DNA of 64,000 nt from Vitreimonas flagellata (GTDB lineage: Bacteria > Pseudomonadota > Alphaproteobacteria > Caulobacterales > Aquidulcibacteraceae). The first letter of the stretch is position 1, and the number at the start of each line of letters is the position of its first letter. Under the pieces are notes generated by a model. It saw nothing but the letters and a program-made list of their open reading frames with translations, was not told where the DNA came from and did not search any database. Location: positions 496,001 through 560,000 of the forward strand of contig NZ_SBJL01000002.1 in the NCBI RefSeq assembly GCF_004634425.1, in the 5' to 3' direction. Shown here piece after piece: positions 36,795-45,751 of this stretch. Both the position numbers and the translations under genes were made by a program.

Positions 36795-37349
36795 TTAGAT
36801 GCGCTCTGACAGCCACGCTTTCGCATCTCGAAGGATCTGATCCGAAAACGCCGCGTCGTCGGTCGTTCGCGCCAAAATCAGCGCTCCCACCATTGTCGCC
36901 CATACGCCAATTGCTGCGCGTTGTTGCGTTCGCTTCGATCCATCATCTGCAAGCGAAGCGGCAATCTGATCGACCTGAGCGCGCAGCCCCACTGTCATCG
37001 CGCGCCGCGTGTCGGCATCTTGGCGGCGAATGTCGCCAGCGAGCGCAGCCATCGGGCAGCCTTGCGCGACGCCGTCGCGATGGCGGCGTGACAGATAGGC
37101 GTTTACAAACGCCGATAAATTTTCAGCCGACAGCTTTGCGCCGTTCGCCATCATATGCGCGACTGTCTCGGCGATGAGGTCGTCCTTTGAGGCAAAGTGC
37201 CCGTAGAATCCGCCATGCGTCAGGCCCGCAGCATTCATCACCTCCGCGACGCTGACGCCTTCGAAGCCCTTCTCCCGAAAGAGACGCGCGGCTTCAGTGA
37301 GAATCCGCTCGCGATTGATCTGCATCTGCTCCCGACTGACTTTCATCAT
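36795..37349 (-). CDS. TetR family transcription regulator
   Basis: A 184-residue regulator with an N-terminal helix-turn-helix (RILTEAARLFREKGFEGVSV ... AGLTHGGFYGHFASKDDLI) and a helical ligand domain. This resembles the group that controls reactive-aldehyde or quinone-type genes. I start at the ATG pair 37344-37349, with GGAG five bases ahead. It is divergent from an SDR gene, and the shared region holds a perfect palindrome in the SDR promoter, which strongly suggests that it represses the SDR operon. Confidence 0.9.
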   Translation of the reverse strand: MMKVSREQMQINRERILTEAARLFREKGFEGVSVAEVMNAAGLTHGGFYGHFASKDDLIAETVAHMMANGAKLSAENLSAFVNAYLSRRHRDGVAQGCPMAALAGDIRRQDADTRRAMTVGLRAQVDQIAASLADDGSKRTQQRAAIGVWATMVGALILARTTDDAAFSDQILRDAKAWLSERI

Positions 37350-37368
37350 TCCTGCTCCAACGGCGCCC

Positions 37369-37396
37369 TTGACATATATGATGATCATCATATTTA
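37369..37396 (+). promoter_or_regulatory. Promoter of the SDR operon with TetR-type operator in the spacer
   Basis: TTGACA (37369-37374) and TATTTA (37391-37396) are separated by 16 bases, a good sigma-70 pattern pointing to the SDR gene. The spacer and the first bases of the -10 hold the perfect 18-bp palindrome ATATGATGATCATCATAT at 37376-37393. A bound repressor would block the promoter. The TetR gene starts 20 bases to the left on the other strand. Confidence 0.78.
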
Positions 37397-37404
37397 GCAA
37401 GTTA

Positions 37405-37422
37405 CATGATGATCCTCATGAT
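37405..37422. promoter_or_regulatory. Second, imperfect operator copy
   Basis: CATGATGATCCTCATGAT at 37405-37422 repeats the ATGATGATC half of the main palindrome and has an imperfect mirrored half. It lies about 12 bases downstream of the first site, probably within the SDR leader. It could be a second, weaker TetR-binding site. Confidence 0.5.
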
Positions 37423-37445
37423 TATCGGACCGGAGCACGCGCCTC

Positions 37446-38234
37446 ATGTCTCGCCTCCCCACCGTCCTGATCACCGGCGCTTCCAGCGGCATCGGCGCCG
37501 CCTATGCCGAACGGTTCGCGCGCCGCGGCCACGATTTGGTGATCGTCGCGCGCGACACGGGGCGACTTGAAGCGCTCGCCACGCGGCTTCGGTCTGAGGC
37601 TGGCGTCGCGATCGATGTGGTCAGTGCTGATCTCGCGATCTCGGACGACATCGCCCGTGTTGAAAAGCGGTTGCGCGAAGATTCCAGCATCGGGGTACTT
37701 GTGAACAACGCCGGAATCTCGGTTGCGGGCTCATTCGACAAACAATCCTCCGCCGATCACGATCGTCTGGTCGCCGTGAATGCTACGGCGGTGATGCGGC
37801 TGGCACATGCCGTGTCGGGCCGGTTCGCCGAAGCGGGCGACGGCGCGATCGTAAACATTGGCTCGGTGGTCGGGCTGGTCCCCGAGTTCGGCCAGACCAT
37901 TTATGGCGCGACGAAAGCTTTTGTTCTGTTTCTGTCGCAAGGTCTTGCTTTCGAATTGGGGCCGAAGGGCGTCTACGTCCAAGCAGTGCTTCCCGCCGCG
38001 ACCGCAACTGAGATTTGGTCGCGTGCTGGGGCAGATCCTGCGGCGTTGCCGCCGATGATGGAGGTGGGCGCCTTGGTCGATGCAGCACTCTCGGGCTTCG
38101 ACCGGCGAGAGCCCGTCACCATTCCGCCGCTACATGATGAGAGCAAGTGGACGGCTTTCCAGGCAACGCGCATGGCGATGCTGCCGGGTTTCGCCCAAAG
38201 CATCCCGGCGGCGCGTTACAAGGTCGACGCGTGA
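37446..38234 (+). CDS. Short-chain dehydrogenase/reductase
   Basis: A 262-residue SDR with the classic Rossmann TGASSGIG and the active-site YGATK (Tyr/Lys), with NNAG in between. It uses NAD(P)H for reduction or oxidation of an unknown substrate. The start is the ATG at 37446, about 50 bases after the -10. The stop overlaps the GTG start of the following dehydrogenase remnant by 3 bases, so the two were part of one operon. Under the apparent control of the neighbouring TetR protein. Confidence 0.92.
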   Translation: MSRLPTVLITGASSGIGAAYAERFARRGHDLVIVARDTGRLEALATRLRSEAGVAIDVVSADLAISDDIARVEKRLREDSSIGVLVNNAGISVAGSFDKQSSADHDRLVAVNATAVMRLAHAVSGRFAEAGDGAIVNIGSVVGLVPEFGQTIYGATKAFVLFLSQGLAFELGPKGVYVQAVLPAATATEIWSRAGADPAALPPMMEVGALVDAALSGFDRREPVTIPPLHDESKWTAFQATRMAMLPGFAQSIPAARYKVDA

Positions 38235-38620
38235 TCCGCGGATATGTTGTTGAGAGATGCGGCAAAGGCGCTTCACTGCAATTGAAGCAACTCCCCGATC
38301 CCGTGTGCGGGCCGGACGACATCCTCGTCGAGATTCATGCCGCAAGCCTCAATCCACTCGACGGCGAAATCCGCGACGGCGCATTCAAGCCGATCCTACC
38401 CTACAAGCCGCCCTTCATTCTCGGGCACGATCTGGCAGGTGCAATGGCCGGCATAGGCGCGCGCGTGACGCATTTCAAAATCGGCGACGAGGTCTTCGCC
38501 CGTCCGCGCGACGGCCGCATTGGCGCGTTCGCGTTCGAAGCGCTGAACGAGGCGCTCGCCTATGTTGATACCGGCCCCGCCAAGGGCAAGATCGTCGTGA
38601 CCATGAAAAGCGCGTCGTGA
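38231..38620 (+). pseudogene. Internally deleted quinone-oxidoreductase-like gene (MDR family)
   Basis: A 129-residue open frame starting at GTG 38231. The first about 90 residues are the N-terminal GroES-like domain of a zinc-type or quinone-oxidoreductase MDR protein (ILGHDLAGAMAGIG, IGDEVFARPRDGRIGAFA). The next residues, FEALNEALAYVDTGPAKGK, are the extreme C-terminus of that family. About 190 residues, the whole cofactor-binding Rossmann domain, are missing between them, while the frame stays open. This looks like an in-frame deletion remnant, unlikely to be an active enzyme. A partner-binding role cannot be excluded. Confidence 0.75.
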
Positions 38621-38668
38621 TTGTCACTTCGGCGCCACAGCGCTGATACAATTCTTAACGAGGCCTGC

Positions 38669-40060
38669 GTGACGAACACGACACACTCGGAACTGGGCGC
38701 GCCGACGCCGCAGGCGAGCCCACTCGTGCACGGCCCGATCTTCGGGACATTGATCGGGCTATCAGCGCCCAATCTTGTCGCGTTGTGTTCGTCGGCGATC
38801 ATCACGATCGCAGAGACTGCCTATGTAGGCCGTCTTGGCGTATCTGCGCTCGCTGGCGTCACGCTGGTCTTTCCGATCGTCATGTTGATGCAAATGATGT
38901 CGGCCGGCGCGATGGGCGGCACGATCTCGGGCGCGATCAGCCGCGCCTTGGGCGCCGGCGACAATGAGAGAGCGCAAGCGATTGCCTTCAACGCTGCTTT
39001 GATTGGCGTGGCGGCCGGCATCGTCTTTGCGGCGCTGCTTTGGGCTTTCGGCCCCATCATCTATCGCGCGCTCGGCGGACGCGGCGCGGCCCTCGATCAA
39101 GCCATACTTTATTCGAACATCACAGCGCTTGCGATCATCGGCATTTGGCTCGCCAACACTTTTGCTTCGATCGCACGCGGGACAGGCTTGATGGCGCCGC
39201 CGGCCTTCATTCTGCTCGCCGGCGGACTCGTACAGATCAGCGTGGGCGGCGCCTTGGCGTTCGGCCTTGGACCGCTCCCGGCTCTGGGTGTAGCTGGTGT
39301 CGCCCTCGGCCAAGTTGTTGCATTCAGTCTAACTGCCATCGCCATGTTGGGCCTCACCCGATCGCAACGCGCACGCGTGAAGCTCGCGCTCTCACCCACG
39401 ATGTTTCGCCCTGCGATCATTGCCGATGTGCTGCGACCGGGGCTCCTCGCCTGCCTCTCGCCCATTCAATCTGTCGCGACAGTGCTCGTCCTGACGGCCC
39501 TCGTCGCGCAATTCGGCGCCGACGCGCTCGCAGGCTATGGCGTGGGCGCGCGCCTGGAGTTTCTATTGATCCCGATCGCGTTCGCGATAGGCGTCGGCAG
39601 TGTGCCTATGGTTGGCGCAGCGATTGGCGCTGGCAACGTCAAGCGCGCGCGCCACGTTGCATGGACCGCTGGCGCGCTCGCGGCCGGCGCACTCGCGATT
39701 GTCGGCGCGATCGTCGCGATCGCGCCCGATCTGTGGGCGACAATCTTCGTCGATGAGCCTGGGGTGCTCTCGGTCACGCGTGACTATCTGCGCATCGCGA
39801 GCGTCGGCTATCCCTTCTTCGGATTAGCGCTTTGTTTGTATTTCGCAGCACAAGGCGCCGGAAAAGTCGGCGGCCCTATCCTCGCGCAGAGCTTGCGTTT
39901 GGCCCTCATCGTGATCGGCGGCTGGCTCATTATGGCGAATTCCATGCCGCTCTGGGGCGTGTTTGCGCTGTCAGCACTCGCCATGGTCGCGCAGGGGCTT
40001 TTCACACTCGTCGCAGTGCGCGCCACCCGCTGGGGTGCAAGCGAGCGGCGCGTTCTTTAG
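38669..40060 (+). CDS. MATE family efflux protein
   Basis: A 463-residue membrane protein with about twelve hydrophobic helices in two similar halves, as in MATE antiporters that export drugs or metabolites using ion gradients. I start at the GTG at 38669, preceded by AACGAGG 6 bases upstream; the frame opens earlier but with no good start. It follows the dehydrogenase remnant by about 48 bases on the same strand and may be in the TetR-controlled transcript. Confidence 0.9.
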   Translation: MTNTTHSELGAPTPQASPLVHGPIFGTLIGLSAPNLVALCSSAIITIAETAYVGRLGVSALAGVTLVFPIVMLMQMMSAGAMGGTISGAISRALGAGDNERAQAIAFNAALIGVAAGIVFAALLWAFGPIIYRALGGRGAALDQAILYSNITALAIIGIWLANTFASIARGTGLMAPPAFILLAGGLVQISVGGALAFGLGPLPALGVAGVALGQVVAFSLTAIAMLGLTRSQRARVKLALSPTMFRPAIIADVLRPGLLACLSPIQSVATVLVLTALVAQFGADALAGYGVGARLEFLLIPIAFAIGVGSVPMVGAAIGAGNVKRARHVAWTAGALAAGALAIVGAIVAIAPDLWATIFVDEPGVLSVTRDYLRIASVGYPFFGLALCLYFAAQGAGKVGGPILAQSLRLALIVIGGWLIMANSMPLWGVFALSALAMVAQGLFTLVAVRATRWGASERRVL

Positions 40061-40250
40061 TTCAACCGTTGGCCGCATTTCAGAAACGCGAACTTAGCCG
40101 CCCAAAAGCGGAGGGCGCGCAGCGATGGATGCCACAAGCACTCATACGTGAGCGCCGCGCGCGCTTGACGCAGAACACTTCCTATCGTCATCAATCGATG
40201 CCGCACACATCCGGTCTGGCGGTCGTCTCAATTTGGATCGGGCTGAGGCG

Positions 40251-40340
40251 TGGCGGACAGACAGGGATTCGAACCCTGGATAGGCTTTCACCTATACACG
40301 CGTTCCAGGCGTGCGCCTTCAACCACTCGGCCACCTGTCC
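40251..40340 (-). tRNA. tRNA-Ser (GGA)
   Basis: A 90-base class II tRNA including the encoded CCA at 40251-40253. Acceptor GGACAGG pairs with TCTGTCC (one G-T), discriminator G. The anticodon loop reads CTGGAAC around GGA, and a long variable arm is present, as expected of serine tRNAs. It stands alone between the MATE gene and msrA. Confidence 0.95.
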
Positions 40341-40516
40341 GGAGCGGCGGGTTATGGCCGGGGCCGCGTTCCGGCGCAAGGCGCGTAACTGATTGGCGGG
40401 GAGCGGCGTATTCACCTGCGTTCACCCGAGCGCGCCAGGTTCAAGGCCACCCCTCCGCGGGGGTGCGCGCGGCGCGCGGGCGACCTACATTCAATCCCAA
40501 TTCCAGCGAGGTTCTC

Positions 40517-41158
40517 ATGGCCCGATCCACCACCATGCCCAGCGCCGACCAAATCCTGCCCGGCCGGCCCAATCCGATCCCGACCTCGGCCACCCATTTC
40601 GTCAATGGCGCGCCGCTGAAGCCCCCCTTCCCAGCGGGGCTCGAAGAGGCCGTGTTTGGCCTGGGCTGCTTCTGGGGGGCGGAACGCAAGTTCTGGCAAC
40701 AAAAGGGCGTGTTCAGCACCTCGGCCGGCTATGCCGGCGGCACGACGCCGAACCCGACCTACGAAGAGGTCTGCTCGGGCCGCACCGGGCACACCGAGGT
40801 GGTGCGGGTGATCTTCGACCCGAAAATCATCTCCTACGGCAATCTACTGAAGCTCTTCTTCGAGAATCACGATCCGACCCAAGGCATGCGCCAAGGCGGC
40901 GATATCGGCACGCAATACCGGTCGGCGATCTACACCACGTCGCCATCGCAAAAGGCCGCCGCCGAACAGGCTAAGGCGGCGTACGAACAAAAACTGCGCG
41001 CGGCAGGCTATGGCGCAATCACGACCGAGATCCAGGACGCGCCCGAGTTCTTCTATGCTGAGGATTACCACCAGCAATATCTGGCGAAGAATCCCAACGG
41101 TTATTGTGGCATCGGCGGCACCGGCGTGAGCTGCCCGATCGGTGTCGGGGTCGACTAA
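40517..41158 (+). CDS. msrA: Peptide methionine sulfoxide reductase MsrA
   Basis: A 213-residue enzyme that repairs methionine-S-sulfoxide in proteins. The catalytic Cys51 is in GLGCFWGAE; the resolving cysteines are in the C-terminal [21 protein letters not shown] motif and the [10 protein letters not shown] substrate region are present. The N-terminus (about 35 residues) is longer than the minimal domain, without a clear signal. I start at the ATG at 40517, with a GAGG upstream. It is followed by a terminator-like hairpin. Confidence 0.96.
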   Translation: MARSTTMPSADQILPGRPNPIPTSATHFVNGAPLKPPFPAGLEEAVFGLGCFWGAERKFWQQKGVFSTSAGYAGGTTPNPTYEEVCSGRTGHTEVVRVIFDPKIISYGNLLKLFFENHDPTQGMRQGGDIGTQYRSAIYTTSPSQKAAAEQAKAAYEQKLRAAGYGAITTEIQDAPEFFYAEDYHQQYLAKNPNGYCGIGGTGVSCPIGVGVD

Positions 41159-41164
41159 ATCTTT

Positions 41165-41208
41165 AGGCGGCGGGGCGGCGAATCTTTGCCGCCGCCGCCT
41201 TTCGATTT
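41165..41208 (+). terminator. Terminator-like hairpin after msrA
   Basis: GC-rich inverted repeat AGGCGGCGG (41165-41173)/CCGCCGCCT (41192-41200), with further pairing inside. It is followed by TTTCGATTT, six bases after the msrA stop. Confidence 0.6.
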
Positions 41209-41354
41209 GCGCTCCCGCCCAGCGAGGCCGACGAAAGGGCTGCGGTTTCCCGGCGCACGGCGCCATCTCTCTGGTGAATATTACCGAAATCGCAACCGAG
41301 ACGCGCAAGCATTCCCGTGTTACGGTTTTGGCTCAGGGTGCTTCGAGGGGCGGC

Positions 41355-41741
41355 ATGCCGGTCATCTGCTTGATCGACGATGACATCATGGTGCGGGACG
41401 CGCTGGCGCTGGGGCTCAGCGACGCCGGCTTTGAGGTGTTGACAGCGCCAGGCGCCGCGGCGGGTTTCGACATCGCCAATCGCCGCCAAGTTGACGCCAT
41501 CGTCACTGACATGAACATGCCCGGCACGGATGGCGCCCAACTCATCGCTGAAGCGCGCCGTCAATGGCCCGATCTGCCGATCGTGGCGATCTCCGGCGCC
41601 ACCGTCATCGACGGCCGCGCCATCACTGACATCGCGCGCGAGCGCGGCGCCAATGCGGCGCTGTCGAAACCCTTCCGGGCGAGGCAACTTGCTGAGGTGC
41701 TTGAGCGTTTGATCGCCGAACGCAGAGGATCACCTTCATAG
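41355..41741 (+). CDS. Single-domain response regulator
   Basis: A 128-residue receiver with DDD at 8-10, the phospho-acceptor Asp52 in IVTDMNMPGTDG, Ser in AISGAT and Lys in ALSKPF. The frame starts with ATG at 41355, preceded by AGGGG; the longer frame to 41142 covers the msrA terminator and is rejected. It lies 4 bases before the hybrid kinase gene and is probably its partner. Confidence 0.9.
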   Translation: MPVICLIDDDIMVRDALALGLSDAGFEVLTAPGAAAGFDIANRRQVDAIVTDMNMPGTDGAQLIAEARRQWPDLPIVAISGATVIDGRAITDIARERGANAALSKPFRARQLAEVLERLIAERRGSPS

Positions 41742-41745
41742 AGCG

Positions 41746-43668
41746 ATGAACGCCGCCAACGAGCAGTCGCGCCTTCGAGCGGTTGTCGACACGGCGGTGG
41801 ATGGCGTCATCTTGATCGACGCGCGCGGGATTATTCTCGTGTTCAATCCCGCTTGCGAGCGTCTGTTTGGCTACGCCGCGTTCGAAGTCATCGGCCGCAA
41901 TGTGAAGATGCTGATGCCGGAGCCCTATCAAAGCGGGCATGACGGCTATCTGCGCAATTATCGTGAGACCGGCGAGCGCAAGATCATTGGCATTGGCCGC
42001 GAAGTGATGGGCCGCAAGCGCAATGGCGCGACGTTTCCTATGGATCTCTCCGTCGGCGAAGCCGAGGAAAACGGCGAACCGATCTATGTCGGCATGATCC
42101 GCGATCTCACCGAGCGCAAAGCCTCCGAGCAAGCGCTGCGCGAAGGCGCGGAGCGTTTGCGCGCGCTGGTCGAAACCGCCGTGGATGGCGTGATCCTAAT
42201 CGATTCAAGCGGCACGGTGTTGATGTTCAATCCGGCGTGCGAGCGCTTGTTTGGCTTTAGCGGGCGCGAAGTGATTGGTCAGAACGTGCGCATGCTGATG
42301 CCGAGCCCGTATCGCAGCGAACACGATTCTTACATCGGCAATTATCTTCGCACTGCCGCGCCGAAAGTGATCGGTATTGGCCGCGAAGTGGAAGGCCAAC
42401 GCAAGGACGGCACGACCTTCCCGATGGATTTGTCGGTCGGCGAGGCCAAGCAGGACGATGAATCTATTTTCGTCGGCATCATTCACGATCTCACCGCGCG
42501 CAAACGCACCGAAGAACAATTGGTGCAAGCGCAGAAAATGGAAACGGTTGGCCAACTCTCCGGCGGCATCGCGCACGATTTCAACAATCTGCTGACCGTG
42601 ATCCTGGGCAACGCCGAAGCGCTCTCAGCGCGCCTCAAAGCGCGCGCGGATTTGCGCACTGTCGCGGAGACCATCGTCACCGCCGCAGAGCGCGGCGCGG
42701 AGCTGACACAACGCTTGCTGGCGTTCAGCCGCCGGCAAATGCTTCAGCCGACGGCCATCAATTGCAACGCGCTCGTGGAGAGCATGCAGGTACTGCTAAA
42801 GCGCACGCTGCGCGAAGATATCGACCTGCGCATCGCTGTGACGCCGGGGCCTGTATTCGCAATGGCCGATCCGGCGCAATTGGAATCGGCATTGCTCAAT
42901 CTTTCGCTGAACGCGCAAGACGCGATGCCATCCGGCGGCGTGCTGACGCTTTCGACGGAAGAGATTGAACTCGATGGAACGACGCTCGGTCGGCATGCCG
43001 ATCTGCGTGCTGGACGCTATGTCTCTGTCTGCGTCACCGACGACGGCGTAGGCATGAGTAAAGAGACCCTCGAGCGCGCCTTCGAGCCCTTCTACACCAC
43101 CAAGGAAGTTGGCAAGGGCTCGGGCCTTGGGCTCTCGATGGTGTATGGCTTCGTGAAGCAATCAAACGGTCATGTCGCGATCTATAGCGAACAAGGTCTA
43201 GGGACGAGCGTGCGTCTCTATCTGCCCGCGGCCGAGCCGGACGACGATCAGCGCCTCGCTCCGCGGCACGATGACTTCGCTGCGAACGAAGGCGGCGACG
43301 AGACCATCCTCATCGTTGAAGATGATCCGTTCGTGCGCAGCCACGTGATCTCATCGCTGGAGACCTTGGGCTATCGCATTCTGGTTGCGGCCGACGGGCG
43401 CGAGGCGCTCAATTTGATTCAAGGCGGCGCGCGGCCGGACATGTTGTTCACCGACATCGTCATGCCAGGCGGCATCAGCGGCTGGGAGCTCGCCGCGCAA
43501 GCGCGCGTGCTGTCGCCGCGCCTGCGTGTGCTGTTCACATCGGGCTATCCGCAAGAGACGCTGACGCGGCGCGGCCAGGTCGATCAGCACGCGATGCTCT
43601 TGTCCAAGCCTTATCGTCTCGCGGAGCTGGCGCGCCGCGTGCGTGAAACGCTCGACTCGTTAGTCTGA
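41746..43668 (+). CDS. Hybrid histidine kinase with two tandem FixL-like PAS domains
   Basis: A 640-residue soluble kinase: PAS 1 (about 8-125), PAS 2 (about 135-255), HisKA with His277 in GGIAHDFNNLL, an ATPase domain with NLSLNAQDAM and GKGSGLGLSM, and a C-terminal receiver with Asp in LFTDIVMPGG. The PAS domains share FixL features (FNPACERLFG, VIGxNVxMLMPxP, IGIGREV), but the position of the heme-binding His (RTTSDPHIIGIG in FixL) is Lys79 in the first and Lys207 in the second. Thus no heme oxygen sensing is expected by the known ligand. The two PAS copies are so alike that they look like a recent internal duplication. It is coupled to the response regulator 4 bases upstream. Confidence 0.92.
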   Translation: MNAANEQSRLRAVVDTAVDGVILIDARGIILVFNPACERLFGYAAFEVIGRNVKMLMPEPYQSGHDGYLRNYRETGERKIIGIGREVMGRKRNGATFPMDLSVGEAEENGEPIYVGMIRDLTERKASEQALREGAERLRALVETAVDGVILIDSSGTVLMFNPACERLFGFSGREVIGQNVRMLMPSPYRSEHDSYIGNYLRTAAPKVIGIGREVEGQRKDGTTFPMDLSVGEAKQDDESIFVGIIHDLTARKRTEEQLVQAQKMETVGQLSGGIAHDFNNLLTVILGNAEALSARLKARADLRTVAETIVTAAERGAELTQRLLAFSRRQMLQPTAINCNALVESMQVLLKRTLREDIDLRIAVTPGPVFAMADPAQLESALLNLSLNAQDAMPSGGVLTLSTEEIELDGTTLGRHADLRAGRYVSVCVTDDGVGMSKETLERAFEPFYTTKEVGKGSGLGLSMVYGFVKQSNGHVAIYSEQGLGTSVRLYLPAAEPDDDQRLAPRHDDFAANEGGDETILIVEDDPFVRSHVISSLETLGYRILVAADGREALNLIQGGARPDMLFTDIVMPGGISGWELAAQARVLSPRLRVLFTSGYPQETLTRRGQVDQHAMLLSKPYRLAELARRVRETLDSLV

Positions 43669-44784
43669 TTAGCCCGGCCAGCGTAGGCCGACGCGGCGGC
43701 GTTGCTGCAGCGTCTGCTCGGCGCGTTGCAGCGCGCGCAGCGCCACTTCCGCTTGTTGTAGCGAATCCGTCGAACGCAGCGCATCCATCGCCAGACGTAA
43801 GCGCGCGGCGCCCTCTTCCAGCTTGTCGCGTGCGCCTTCGCGCTCACCGAGTGCAGTCAGCGCGCGGCCGATCTCTTGTTGGGCCGCACCCCACGCGCCC
43901 GGATCGGTCGAACGATCCACGGCGTCGAGATAACGCTGACGCGCATCGAGCGCCTTGGTTAGATACTTGATGTGGCCGCCACGCTCACCAAGGCTCAGCG
44001 CGCCGGACGCGAAGTCCGACAGAATGTCGAGCTGGAGATTGTCGCTGATCTCTTCAGCGCGCGCTTCGACCATCTTGTCGAGCGATTCAACGATCGGCTG
44101 CAGACGATCCGGCTTGTAATCTTGCGGGCGATGCAGAACGGGGCGCGCTTTACGCGCGAGCGCAAACGCCAGCGCGCGCTGCACGATTTCGTCTGGACGG
44201 CCCGTGCGCCAGCCGAGTTGGAAATCCTGCACATCGTGCGTGCGGCCATAACCCGGCAGCGTCATCAGACGCAGGTCGAGTTTGCCGAGCATGTTGCGCT
44301 TGCCCCAGATGATCACATCGGCGGCGGAGCGCTCGAGCGCTTCAGCAGCTTCGACAGCGACGCGACGACGCGCTTCCGGATGCGCTTTCGGCGACAGCGT
44401 TTTGAGTTTGATTGGGAAGAGGTCGACTTGCACGTCCTGCTCGAACGAGAACATGCCGAAATTGTCTTCGATCGCTTCCTTCATTTCCTGGCGCAACTCG
44501 CCGCCGCCGCCAGGAATTTCCGCGATCAACACCAGCGCACGGTGATCTTTGTTGCGCTTCAGCGCCTGCGCGCGCAGCGCGATGCGCGCCAAACTGGAGG
44601 CGCGGCCCATGCCGGTGAGCATCCAGAACGCGGCGATCAAAACCGCGGCCAGCGCCATCGACATGAAGAACATGAAAACATTCGGCGATTGGACGAACGC
44701 GTCTTGGAATTCGCGCGGCAACAGGCGCATCACCTGAGACGCAATCTCCGGCGCAAACGCACTAGCCTCTGCAAAATTAACCAT
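43669..44784 (-). CDS. Membrane-anchored protein with TPR-like tail, function unknown
   Basis: A 371-residue protein with a single membrane segment at about residues 36-58 and a large cytoplasmic or periplasmic part. The middle (about 80-190) has an alpha/beta look: ALVLIAEIPGGGGELRQEM, ADVIIWGKRN. The C-terminal half is strongly helical with TPR-like pairs (YLTKALDARQRYLDAVDR, IGRALTALGEREGARDKLEEG). I do not recognise the family. The ADVIIWGKRNM segment recalls nucleotide-independent scaffold proteins with a TPR part. It is convergent with the kinase gene with abutting stops (43668/43669) and has no partner on its strand. Confidence 0.7.
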   Translation of the reverse strand: MVNFAEASAFAPEIASQVMRLLPREFQDAFVQSPNVFMFFMSMALAAVLIAAFWMLTGMGRASSLARIALRAQALKRNKDHRALVLIAEIPGGGGELRQEMKEAIEDNFGMFSFEQDVQVDLFPIKLKTLSPKAHPEARRRVAVEAAEALERSAADVIIWGKRNMLGKLDLRLMTLPGYGRTHDVQDFQLGWRTGRPDEIVQRALAFALARKARPVLHRPQDYKPDRLQPIVESLDKMVEARAEEISDNLQLDILSDFASGALSLGERGGHIKYLTKALDARQRYLDAVDRSTDPGAWGAAQQEIGRALTALGEREGARDKLEEGAARLRLAMDALRSTDSLQQAEVALRALQRAEQTLQQRRRVGLRWPG

Positions 44785-44851
44785 TTAGACGTCCGCCGTC
44801 CCGAGCCGAGCCTTGACCTGTAGCCCGCCGTGCGGCGTCGCACAACGGGCT

Positions 44852-44881
44852 GCGGCGCCCTGAGTCTCCCCCGGGCGCCGC
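44852..44881. repeat. GC-rich inverted repeat after the lipoprotein gene
   Basis: GCGGCGCCC (44852-44860)/GGGCGCCGC (44873-44881), a perfect 9-bp stem with a 12-base loop, 27 bases beyond the stop of the minus-strand lipoprotein gene. No T-run follows on either strand; it could be a factor-dependent end or an RNA-stabilising hairpin. Confidence 0.5.
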
Positions 44882-44907
44882 CTCTCTTGCGAGGAGAATG
44901 CGTCGGC

Positions 44908-45555
44908 TTATTGGCCGGCTTGCGCCCGCGCGCGGGCCATCATGTCCTCCATGGCCGCGCCCATATTGTTCAGATCGATCACCTGGACGCCAGGCGGCAA
45001 GGTGAAGAGTTCGGCTGCTTGCGGCCCCCGCTGGACGCTCGTGGTTTCCCACACCGTCTGCCCGCCTTCCGTGGCGCGCAAGATGATGCCGTCGCTGGTG
45101 ACGCAGGCGGTCTGCGGCGCACCATTCTCTTCCCGCGTCCATTCGGCCCCGTTTTCCCCAGCCACCGAACAAGAGCCGGTGCGGGTGGCCGCGCCCATGT
45201 CACCTTGCCAATCTGCCGCCGGGTCTTCGTTATCCTGCTGCTGGAGCCGCATGGCGTGGGTTTGTCCCATCGCGGTGGCAATAATGAAGCTCTCGCCAGT
45301 TTCGGCGTTGGTAATCATCGTGCTCTGGCCCTGCGGCGCATTGATTTCCATGCGCAGCTTCTGGCCATCGCGGATCATCACGACTGGAATGGTCTGGCCC
45401 TCGCGGGTGATGGTCGCCTCGGCCCGATAGGAGGCGGAGGTCAGGTTGGGGAAAACGTCGCTGACGGACGGCGCTGCATTCTCACCACTCGGGGCGCTGG
45501 GATTGCACGCCGCCAAGGCGCAAACCGAAACCAGAGCCAAAATTGCTGCACGCAT
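44908..45555 (-). CDS. Putative lipoprotein of unknown function
   Basis: A 215-residue protein with a classical lipoprotein signal (LAAC at about residues 13-16) and a beta-rich mature part (YRAEATITREGQTIPVVMI, TMITNAETGESFII), with a disulfide-capable pair of cysteines. It resembles outer-membrane lipoprotein carrier-like beta proteins (DUF4412-type), but this is uncertain. Divergent from the M3 peptidase gene, with about 196 bases between. Confidence 0.7.
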   Translation of the reverse strand: MRAAILALVSVCALAACNPSAPSGENAAPSVSDVFPNLTSASYRAEATITREGQTIPVVMIRDGQKLRMEINAPQGQSTMITNAETGESFIIATAMGQTHAMRLQQQDNEDPAADWQGDMGAATRTGSCSVAGENGAEWTREENGAPQTACVTSDGIILRATEGGQTVWETTSVQRGPQAAELFTLPPGVQVIDLNNMGAAMEDMMARARAQAGQ

Positions 45556-45751
45556 GAGCGATCCTCCGAGACGTCCCTGGCCGCCTCACTAGCAGCCAGC
45601 CGCCCATCCCGAAACCCTGTGCGTTCGTCGCAAATTGACGAGACTTTGTTCGGCTGCGGCGCCCGTTCCGCTTGCCCCGGCGCCCCCCGCCCGGCCAAAG
45701 TCTGGCCCAACCAACCGCCGGCCCCGCCGGCGCGTTTCCTTTGGGGGTTTC

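Noticed and set aside
41746-42530. Heme-based FixL oxygen sensor
   Set aside because: The heme-ligand position is Lys in both PAS domains.
44852-44881. Rho-independent terminator for the lipoprotein gene
   Set aside because: Strong stem but no T-run on either strand; listed as a repeat instead.
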